Positions 1-6,791 of a stretch of DNA of 18,664 bases are shown piece after piece. Position 1 is the first letter of the stretch. Each line of letters starts with the position of its first letter. The notes beneath the pieces are model-generated. The model was not told the DNA's origin, searched no databases, and was given only the letters and a program-made list of their open reading frames with translations. This stretch comes from Actinocrinis sp046724665. GTDB lineage: Bacteria > Actinomycetota > Actinomycetes > Streptomycetales > Catenulisporaceae. The stretch spans positions 1-18,664 of the forward strand of contig JBKOWZ010000265.1 of NCBI GenBank assembly GCA_046724665.1, written 5' to 3'. The position numbers and the translations under genes are program-made.

Positions 1-16
1 ACTCGGGAGCACACGC

Positions 17-976
17 GTGGACTCAGCCGTGGACGCACCGGTCGTGCTGGGGATGGACTTCGGCGGCACGAAGACCGCCCTCGCCGTTGCGGGCCCGGAC
101 GGCATCCGGCTGGGCTCGGCGGTCCACGACACCGAAGCCGAGTCGGGCGCGCAGGCCAGCCTCGGCCGGGCCATCGCGGGAGGGCGCGCGCTGCTGGACC
201 GGGTCGCTCCCGGCCGCCGGCTCGCCGCGGTCGGCGTCGCGACCATCGGCATCCCCGGCGATCAGGGCGTTGCCCTCGCCCCGAACATCCCGGGCTGGCA
301 CGACCTGGCCCTCGGGCAGCAGCTGCGCGGCGCGTTCCCCGGCGCCGAGATCCGGCTGACCACCGACGTGAAGGCGGCCGCCCGGGTGGAGGCCGAATCC
401 GGGGCGCTGGTCGGCTGCGACCCGGCGATCTACCTCAACCTCGGCACCGGGCTCGCGGTGGCGATCGTGGCCAACGGCGCGGTGCTGGACGGCCGCAACG
501 GCGCGTCCGGGGAGATCGGCTACAACCTGCGCCGGCTCGGCGACGTCGGCGCCGCGCCGGACGGCCGGATCCCGCTGGAGGACGCGGTCAGCGGCAAGGC
601 CCTGATGCTGGAGGCCGCGGCGCTGCTGCCGGGCGCGGACGGCTCGGCCGACGTGTTCGCTCGCGCGGCCGGCGATCCGCGGCTGGCCCGGCTGTTCGAC
701 CGGTTCGTCACCGAGCTCTCCTTCCACCTGGTCAACCTCGCCATCGCGATCGACCCGGCGCGGATCGCCGTCGGCGGCGGCATGGTCCGCTCCTGGGACC
801 TGCTGCGCGACGGGCTGCGCCGTGCCCTGGACGCCGCGGTCCCGTTCCCGCCCGAACTCGTGCGCGCGGCCTATCCGTACGACGCGCCGCTGATGGGTGC
901 GCTCGAGCTGGGCCTGGCGGCGGCCCGCGAAGCGTCTGCGGACGCTGAGACTCTCACGAAGGGACTGTCTGGATGA
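17..976 (+). CDS. ROK-family sugar kinase
   Basis: A 319-residue cytoplasmic protein of the ROK (repressor, ORF, kinase) family without a DNA-binding domain, so probably a kinase acting on an imported hexose or amino sugar. The GTG start follows a GGGAG ribosome site (5-9) by 7 bases. Visible motifs are the phosphate loop DFGGTK (residues 14-19), a catalytic-type Asp at 117 in TTDVKAAA where most ROK kinases have NDAN, the LGTG segment near 142, GEIGY with Glu166, and a late GGGMV. The usual ROK zinc motif (a His plus three Cys, CxCGxxGC type) is absent: the stretch after GEIGY has no cysteine. The stop overlaps the next start as ATGA, so it is translationally coupled to the binding-protein gene. 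Neighbouring glucosaminidase and hexosaminidase genes make glucosamine or N-acetylglucosamine plausible substrates. Family assignment is strong; substrate is inferred. Confidence 0.9.
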   Translation: MDSAVDAPVVLGMDFGGTKTALAVAGPDGIRLGSAVHDTEAESGAQASLGRAIAGGRALLDRVAPGRRLAAVGVATIGIPGDQGVALAPNIPGWHDLALGQQLRGAFPGAEIRLTTDVKAAARVEAESGALVGCDPAIYLNLGTGLAVAIVANGAVLDGRNGASGEIGYNLRRLGDVGAAPDGRIPLEDAVSGKALMLEAAALLPGADGSADVFARAAGDPRLARLFDRFVTELSFHLVNLAIAIDPARIAVGGGMVRSWDLLRDGLRRALDAAVPFPPELVRAAYPYDAPLMGALELGLAAAREASADAETLTKGLSG

Positions 977-2682
977 GCAGGATGAGACGCACCGGGCTGC
1001 TCGCCGCCGTGACGGCGATATGCCTTGTCGCGAGCGCGTGCTCGAGCACGCAGCACAAGAACTCCGGCACGTCACCGAGCGCGGGGGGCGGCGCCGCGTC
1101 GGACGACGGCCCGCACAAGAAGGGTGGCACCGTCACCATCGCCAACGAGCAGGGCCAGACCTGGACCTGCGGCTTCAACCCCTTCAACCCGGCGGCGTAC
1201 CTGGAGGCCAACGGCTTCGTCTACGAGCCGCTGATCTTCGTGGACGAGCTGAACAACGAGGCCGAGACGCCGATGCTGGCGACCTCGTACCAGTGGAACG
1301 CCGACAAGACCTCGGTCGTCTTCACCATCCGCGACGGGGTGAAGTGGAACGACGGCCGGCCGTTCGGCGCCGACGACGTCGCCTTCACCTTCAACCTGAT
1401 GAAGCAGGTCCCCTCGACCGACCTGTACGCGCTGTGGACCGCGGCCGGGATGCAGAGCGCGACCGCGTCCGGCGACAAGGTGACGCTGACCTTCAAGCAG
1501 CCGGCGCAGCCGTACTTCTACTTCTTCGCCGACCAGGTGATGATCGTGCCCAAGCACGTCTTCTCCGCCGGCGACGCGGCCGCGCACCCGGACACGTGGA
1601 AGAACCCGAATCCGGTGGGCACCGGGCCGTTCATGGTCAACCCCTGCACGCCCAACAACATCCAGTACACCGCCAACCCGAACTACTGGCAGGCCGGCAA
1701 GCCGTACATCCAGAAGGTCGAGTACCCGGCCTACCTGGACAACGGCCCGGCGAACCTCGACCTGGCCGCCGGCAAGGCGCAGTGGGGCAGCCAGTTCATC
1801 CCCGGCATCCAGCAGTTCTACCTGAACAGGTCCGCGGACAACCACACCTGGTCGCCGCCGGTGCTGAACGTGTCGCTGTTCCCGAACCTCGACCCCTCGC
1901 ACAAGGCCACCAGCACGCTCGCGGTGCGCCAGGCCATCTCCAGCGCGATCGACCGGTCGCGGGTCTCGGCGATCGGCGAGGGCGGGCAGGAGCCGCCGGC
2001 AAACCAGAGCGGCGTGGTGCTGCCGACCTTCCAGAAGTACTACGACGCGCCGGCCGTCTCAGCGGCCGGATACGACGGGCCGGACACCGCGAAGGCGGCA
2101 CGGCTGCTCTCGAGCGCGGGCTACTCGCTCTCGCACCCGCTGAACCTGACCGTGATCACCATCACCGGCTACACCGACTGGGACGCCTCGCTCGCGGTGA
2201 TCAAGCAGCAGCTGGCGCCGATCGGCGTCAACCTGACGGTCAGCGACCTGGCGCAGCAGACCTTTGACACGAAGCTGTTCAACGGCGACTACGACCTGGC
2301 CTACTACGGCGAGCCGACCGGCGGCCCCACGCCTTACTACGAGCTGCGCGAGATGCTGCACTCGGCGAACACCGCGCCGATCGGCCAGCCGGCCGCCGGC
2401 AACTACGAGCGTTACCGCAACCCCGCGGTGGACGCCCTGTTCGCGCAGTACGCCACCGCGGACGACGCGGGTCAGGTCTCGATCATCAAGCAGATCGAGG
2501 GCTACATGATCAAGGACGTGCCGCTGATCCCGGTCACCGAGTCGGTGGACTGGTTCCAGTACAACACCGCGGACATCGCCGGGTGGCCGACGCAGTCGGA
2601 CCCGTACGCCCAGCCGGCGGCGTTCAACTTCCCCGACGCCGGACAGGTGCTGCTGCATCTGTACTCGAAGTCGGCCCAGTAG
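973..2682 (+). CDS. ABC transporter substrate-binding lipoprotein, family 5 (Opp/Dpp type)
   Basis: A 569-residue extracytoplasmic solute-binding protein of SBP family 5, the class serving peptide, nickel and some oligosaccharide ABC transporters. The N-terminus is a lipoprotein signal: basic MSRMRR, a hydrophobic core, then ASAC with Cys23 as the predicted lipidated residue. A Ser/Gly/Ala-rich linker follows. The classical family stretch (FVYEPLIFVDELN, then ATSYQWNADKTSVVFTIRDGVKWNDGRPF and DVAFTFNLMK) is easily read. The segment CGFNPFNPAA before it recalls oligosaccharide-binding members. Mature cysteines at 66 and 225 could form a disulfide. The ATG overlaps the kinase stop by 4 bases. 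Permease and ATPase genes follow after a 91-base gap. The ligand could be a peptide, but the two amino-sugar hydrolases downstream favour a chitin- or chitosan-derived oligosaccharide (inference). Confidence 0.93.
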   Translation: MSRMRRTGLLAAVTAICLVASACSSTQHKNSGTSPSAGGGAASDDGPHKKGGTVTIANEQGQTWTCGFNPFNPAAYLEANGFVYEPLIFVDELNNEAETPMLATSYQWNADKTSVVFTIRDGVKWNDGRPFGADDVAFTFNLMKQVPSTDLYALWTAAGMQSATASGDKVTLTFKQPAQPYFYFFADQVMIVPKHVFSAGDAAAHPDTWKNPNPVGTGPFMVNPCTPNNIQYTANPNYWQAGKPYIQKVEYPAYLDNGPANLDLAAGKAQWGSQFIPGIQQFYLNRSADNHTWSPPVLNVSLFPNLDPSHKATSTLAVRQAISSAIDRSRVSAIGEGGQEPPANQSGVVLPTFQKYYDAPAVSAAGYDGPDTAKAARLLSSAGYSLSHPLNLTVITITGYTDWDASLAVIKQQLAPIGVNLTVSDLAQQTFDTKLFNGDYDLAYYGEPTGGPTPYYELREMLHSANTAPIGQPAAGNYERYRNPAVDALFAQYATADDAGQVSIIKQIEGYMIKDVPLIPVTESVDWFQYNTADIAGWPTQSDPYAQPAAFNFPDAGQVLLHLYSKSAQ

Positions 2683-2716
2683 TGGATCGAGCGCGCTAGC
2701 CGCCCGAACGCGCCGT

Positions 2717-2745
2717 CCCGGGCCGCGCCCCGGGGCGGCGCCGGG
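2717..2745 (+). other. GC-rich imperfect stem-loop between binding protein and permease genes
   Basis: The 91-base gap after the binding-protein stop holds a hairpin centred on the palindrome CGCCCCGGGGCG (2726-2737). Flanking arms CCCGG (2717-2721) and CCGGG (2741-2745) pair with small bulges. There is no U-tract. In transporter operons such a structure often protects or attenuates the message so that more binding protein than membrane subunit is made; that role is inferred here. Confidence 0.45.
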
Positions 2746-2773
2746 CGCCGAAGAGCACGAGGAGACGATCTCG

Positions 2774-3763
2774 GTGAAATTCGTGGTGCGCCGCACCGGG
2801 TTCTTCCTGCTCACCCTGTGGGCGGCGCTGACGCTGAACTTCTTCATCCCCCGGTTCATGCCGGGCAGCCCGGTCAACGCGCTGCGCGACCGCACCCGCG
2901 GCAAGGTGTCGCAGGACACGTTGCAGCAGATGCTCAGCTCCTTCGGCTTCAAGCCGGACCAGAACGTCGGCGCTCAGTACCTTGACTATCTGGGCAACAT
3001 GCTGACGGGGCACTGGGGCCTGTCGATCGGGCAGTCGCTCGGCGAGCCGGTCACCACGATCGTCGGCCAGGCGCTGCCGTGGACCCTCGGCCTGGTCGGC
3101 ATCACCACGGTGCTGGCCTTCGCGTTCGGCACGCTGATCGGCATCGTGGCCGGCTGGCGGCGCGGCGGGCTGCTCGACGCGGTGCTGCCGCCGCTGTTCG
3201 TGGTCACCTCGGCGCTGCCGTACTTCTGGGTGGCGCTGCTGCTGATCCTGGTCTTCTCGGTGTGGACCGGCGGCCTGCTGCCGAGCGACTTCAACTACGA
3301 CACCAGCCTGGTGCCCGGGTTCTCGCCCGGCTTCGTCGGCAGCGTGCTGCAACACGCGGTGCTGCCGGCCGCGACCCTGCTGGTCACCTCGATCGGCGGC
3401 TGGATCCTGACCATGCGCAACAACATGATCACCACGCTGGCCGAGGACTACGTGCGGATGGGCCGGGCCAAGGGCCTGTCGAACCGCCGGATCATGTACG
3501 GCTACGCGGCGCGCAACGCCTTCCTGCCGAACCTGTCCGGGTTCGCCATGTCGCTCGGGTTCGTGATCTCCGGGGCGATCCTGATCGAGTACGTGTTCAA
3601 CTATCCGGGCCTCGGCTACCTGCTCTACAGCGCGGTGCAGAACGTGGACTACCCGCTGATGCAGACCCTGTTCATGCTCTTCACGGTCGCCGTGCTGGTC
3701 ACGGTGCTGATAGCGGACCTGGCGACCGCGTGGCTCGATCCGCGCGCGCGGGCGAAGGAGTAG
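2774..3763 (+). CDS. ABC transporter permease, DppB/OppB type
   Basis: A 329-residue inner-membrane permease, the first of the two permease halves of an Opp/Dpp-type importer. The GTG start (VKFVVRRTGFF) has a GAGGAG ribosome site about 9 bases upstream. The protein begins with a short basic stretch and a first membrane helix (LLTLWAALTLNFFIPRF), then a long extracytoplasmic loop typical of DppB proteins (SSFGFKPDQNVGAQYLDYLGNML...HWGLSIG) and five further hydrophobic segments. The cytoplasmic ATPase-coupling (EAA-like) loop is seen at 224-240 as EDYVRMGRAKGLSNRRI. Length is normal for the family. It ends 5 bases before the permease-ATPase fusion gene, which shares its operon. Confidence 0.93.
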   Translation: MKFVVRRTGFFLLTLWAALTLNFFIPRFMPGSPVNALRDRTRGKVSQDTLQQMLSSFGFKPDQNVGAQYLDYLGNMLTGHWGLSIGQSLGEPVTTIVGQALPWTLGLVGITTVLAFAFGTLIGIVAGWRRGGLLDAVLPPLFVVTSALPYFWVALLLILVFSVWTGGLLPSDFNYDTSLVPGFSPGFVGSVLQHAVLPAATLLVTSIGGWILTMRNNMITTLAEDYVRMGRAKGLSNRRIMYGYAARNAFLPNLSGFAMSLGFVISGAILIEYVFNYPGLGYLLYSAVQNVDYPLMQTLFMLFTVAVLVTVLIADLATAWLDPRARAKE

Positions 3764-3768
3764 CGGCG

Positions 3769-5727
3769 ATGACCGTGCTACAGGGGACCGCCGCCGCGGC
3801 GCCGCGGCCGCGCCGCCAGGGCGCCGGATTCTGGCGCGCGCTGCGCCGCAACCGCAAGGCGATGGCCGGAAGCATCATCCTGTTCATATTTGTGGCCATC
3901 TCCGCCTTCCCGGGCCTGTTCACCTCGGTGCGCGACGCGAACGCGCTGGTGTACCCGCCGCGGCTCGGCCCGTCCACCGCGCATCTGCTCGGCACCACCG
4001 GCCTTGGTCAGGACATTTACTCGCAGCTGATCTACGGCACCCGGCAGTCGCTGATCATCGCGGTGGTCGCCGGGTTCTTCGCCACGGTGCTCTCGGTGCT
4101 GATCGGGGTCTCCGCGGCCTACCTCGGCGGGATCCTCGACGACCTGCTGTCGATGCTGACCAACGTCGTGCTGGTGATCCCGGCCTTCCCGCTGATCATC
4201 ATCCTGGCCAAGTACGCCGGGCACGGCTCGCTGACCGTGCTGCTCGTCGTGCTGGTCGTCACCGGCTGGGCGTACGGCGCGAACCAGCTGCGCGCGCAGG
4301 CGCTCTCGCTGCGCAACCGGGACTTCCTCGAGTCGGCCCGGGTGCGCGGCGAGCGGCGCTCGTACATCATCGTGTTCGAAGTCCTGCCGACGATGACCTC
4401 GCTGATCGTGGCGAACTTCCTCGGCGCGGCGCTCTACTCGGTGCTCAGCGCGGCGGGCCTCCAGTTCCTCGGCCTCGGCGACCCGAACTCGCAGAGCTGG
4501 GGCACGATGCTGTACTGGGCGCAGAACCAGCAGGCGCTCCAGACCGGCGTCCCGCTCTGGTCGATCGCGCCCGGCCTGTGCGTGGCGCTGCTCGGCACCG
4601 CGTTCGCGCTGATGAACTACGCGTTCGACGAGATCGGCAATCCGGCGCTGCGTCCGGTCAGAACCAAGCGGCGAGCCGTACGCACTGCCGTCGCGCCGCC
4701 CGACGACGCGGTTGCGCCGGACGAGACAGATGCGCCGCTGCTCGAAGTGCGAGGCCTGACGGTTGAGTACGCGACCGCACGCGGCACTTCGGTAGCCGTC
4801 GCAGGGGTCGATCTCGACGTGCGGCGCGGCGAGTTCGTCGGCGTGGTCGGCGAGTCCGGCTGCGGGAAGTCCACGCTGCTGTTCGCCATCGCCCAGCTGC
4901 TGAGCCCGCCCGCGGCGACGACCGGCGGCAGCGTCCGGTTCAAGGGCCGCAACCTGGTCACCATGACCGAGAAGCAGCTCAACGTGCTGCGTTGGCGTGA
5001 CTACTCGGTGGTCATGCAGAGCGCGATGAACGCACTCAACCCGGTGAGCACGATCGGCGCGCAGTTCAAGGACGCCATCGACGCGCACGCCGACTACAGC
5101 GCCGAGCGGATCAGGGAACGCAGCGTCGAGGTGATGAAGCTGGTCGGCATCGACCCGGTGCGCCTCAAGAGCTATCCGCACCAGCTGTCCGGCGGAATGC
5201 GCCAGCGCGCGATGATCGCGATGGCGCTGCTGTTCACCCCGGACCTGGTCATCATGGACGAGCCGACCTCGGCGCTCGACGTCGTCGCGCAGCGCTCGCT
5301 GATGGTGCAGATCAAGGAGCTGCAACAGCTGCTCGGCTTCGCGGTGGTCTTCGTCACCCACGACATGTCGCTGGTCAGCCGGTTCTCCGACCGGCTGCTC
5401 GTGATGTACGCGGGCCAGGTGGTCGAGGCCGGCCCGACCCGCACGGTCTTCGACACGCCGTCGCACCCTTACAGCAGGGGCCTGCTCGACGCCTTCCCGT
5501 CGATCCGCGGCGAGCGGGTCGAGCTGAAGGGGATCCCGGGCAGCCCGCCCGACCTCGGCAGTCCGCCGAGCGGCTGCCGATTCCATCCGCGCTGCCCCCT
5601 CGCCGAGGAGCGCTGCCGCGTCGAAGAGCCCGAACTGTACGGGCTCGGCGCGGTCAGGGCGCGCTGCCTCCTGCTCACTGCCGGCCCCGAGACGCGGCCC
5701 GTGCCGCCGGTGGAGGTGATCCCGTGA
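3769..5727 (+). CDS. ABC transporter permease-ATPase fusion (DppC-DppD)
   Basis: A 652-residue protein that joins a DppC-type permease to a DppD-type ATPase in one uninterrupted frame. The ATG is chosen because AAGGAG lies 8 bases upstream and the preceding permease stop is 5 bases away; the open frame extends much further upstream but only as an overlap of the other permease. Residues 1-292 hold six hydrophobic segments (first at about 33-53) and the coupling loop near Glu188 (ESARVRGERR). Residues 293-323 are a charged Pro/Ala-rich linker. From 324 there is a complete ATPase: Walker A GESGCGKST (361-369), Q-loop, LSGGMRQRA signature, Walker B VIMDEPTSALD, FVTHDM switch, and a Cys-containing oligopeptide-transporter C-terminus (GCRFHPRCPLAEERC). 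Similar fusions are annotated in other actinobacteria. It overlaps the next ATPase gene as GTGA. Confidence 0.93.
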   Translation: MTVLQGTAAAAPRPRRQGAGFWRALRRNRKAMAGSIILFIFVAISAFPGLFTSVRDANALVYPPRLGPSTAHLLGTTGLGQDIYSQLIYGTRQSLIIAVVAGFFATVLSVLIGVSAAYLGGILDDLLSMLTNVVLVIPAFPLIIILAKYAGHGSLTVLLVVLVVTGWAYGANQLRAQALSLRNRDFLESARVRGERRSYIIVFEVLPTMTSLIVANFLGAALYSVLSAAGLQFLGLGDPNSQSWGTMLYWAQNQQALQTGVPLWSIAPGLCVALLGTAFALMNYAFDEIGNPALRPVRTKRRAVRTAVAPPDDAVAPDETDAPLLEVRGLTVEYATARGTSVAVAGVDLDVRRGEFVGVVGESGCGKSTLLFAIAQLLSPPAATTGGSVRFKGRNLVTMTEKQLNVLRWRDYSVVMQSAMNALNPVSTIGAQFKDAIDAHADYSAERIRERSVEVMKLVGIDPVRLKSYPHQLSGGMRQRAMIAMALLFTPDLVIMDEPTSALDVVAQRSLMVQIKELQQLLGFAVVFVTHDMSLVSRFSDRLLVMYAGQVVEAGPTRTVFDTPSHPYSRGLLDAFPSIRGERVELKGIPGSPPDLGSPPSGCRFHPRCPLAEERCRVEEPELYGLGAVRARCLLLTAGPETRPVPPVEVIP

Positions 5728-6734
5728 CCGCGACCGAGCCCGAACAGGCCCTCGTCGAGCTCGCCGAGGCGCCGCTGCTGGAAACCAGGGCGCTGACTCG
5801 GCACTTCAATGTCGGCGCCGGGTTCTCCCGCCGCACCCTGCACGCGGTCGATGACGTCGATCTCGTCGTCAACCGCAAGGAGATCGTCGCGCTGGTCGGC
5901 GAGAGCGGCAGCGGCAAGTCCACCGTCGCGCGGCTGCTCGCCCGCGTGTACCAGCCCACCTCCGGCGAGATCCGCTACCAGGGCCGATCACTGGCCACGG
6001 TGCGCGGCCGCAGGGCGCAGCTGGCGTACCGCGGCGCGGTGCCGATGGTCTTCCAGGACCCCTTCAGCTCCCTGAACCCCGCCTACCACGTCTCGCACGG
6101 CATCCTGCGCGGCCTCAAGCTGCACCGCCCGCAGCTCAGCCGCGCCCAGCGCCGGCAGGAGGCCGAGCGGGTCGTCGAGGCCGTCGGCCTGGTCCCGGCC
6201 GCCGACATCCTCGGCCGCTTCCCCCACGAGTTGTCCGGCGGTCAGCGCCAGCGCATCGGCTTCGCCCAGGCGCTGGCGTACCGGCCCAAGCTGATCCTCG
6301 CCGACGAGCCGGTCTCCATGCTCGACATCTCCATCCGCATCGGCCTGCTCAACGTGATGGCCCGGCTGCGCGAGGCCGAGAACGTCTCTTTCCTCTACAT
6401 CACCCACGACATCGCCAGCGCGCGCTACGTCTCCGACCGGCTGCTGGTGATGTACGGCGGGCACGTGGTCGAGTCAGGACCCACCGAATCCGTTCTCGCC
6501 CACCCGAAGCACCCTTACACCGACCTGCTGTTGTCGGCCGTGCCCGACCCGCGCGCCCGGCTCGCCGTGGACGCGCAGGCGGTCAAGAGCGAACCGCCGA
6601 CGGTCATCGACCCCTCGCCGGGCTGCCGGTTCCGGGCCCGCTGCCCGCTCGCGATCGACGTCTGCCACTCGGTCACCCCGCGGCCGCGCGAACTCGGCCC
6701 GGCGCACCGCGCGTCCTGTCACGTCGCCACCTAG
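5724..6734 (+). CDS. ABC transporter ATPase, DppF/OppF type
   Basis: A 336-residue cytoplasmic ATPase, the second nucleotide-binding subunit of the importer, paired with the ATPase half of the preceding fusion protein. It has Walker A GESGSGKST (59-67), Q-loop VFQDPFSSLNP, signature LSGGQRQRI starting at 170, and Walker B LILADEP with Asp194 and Glu195. The D-loop area is MLDISIRIG and the switch is YITHDI. The C-terminal motif GCRFRARCPLAIDVC is the cysteine motif usual at the end of Opp/Dpp ATPases. The GTG start overlaps the upstream stop by 4 bases, so translation is coupled. A gap of 57 bases with no evident terminator separates it from the GH2 gene. Confidence 0.93.
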   Translation: MTATEPEQALVELAEAPLLETRALTRHFNVGAGFSRRTLHAVDDVDLVVNRKEIVALVGESGSGKSTVARLLARVYQPTSGEIRYQGRSLATVRGRRAQLAYRGAVPMVFQDPFSSLNPAYHVSHGILRGLKLHRPQLSRAQRRQEAERVVEAVGLVPAADILGRFPHELSGGQRQRIGFAQALAYRPKLILADEPVSMLDISIRIGLLNVMARLREAENVSFLYITHDIASARYVSDRLLVMYGGHVVESGPTESVLAHPKHPYTDLLLSAVPDPRARLAVDAQAVKSEPPTVIDPSPGCRFRARCPLAIDVCHSVTPRPRELGPAHRASCHVAT

Positions 6735-6791
6735 CTACAGGCCGCCTGGCCGCCTCCTCGTTCCGATCCCACACGACAGGAGTGCACGCAC

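Noticed and set aside
897..2267. Long open frames overlapping the transporter and hydrolase genes on both strands
   Set aside because: They are shadow frames typical of high-GC DNA: Arg/Gly/Ala-rich, no domains, and fully overlapping genes with clear family motifs.
3079..3768. Upstream extension of the permease-ATPase fusion frame
   Set aside because: It lies in another frame over the DppB-type permease gene and its translation is Arg-rich noise. The ATG at 3769 has a good ribosome site.
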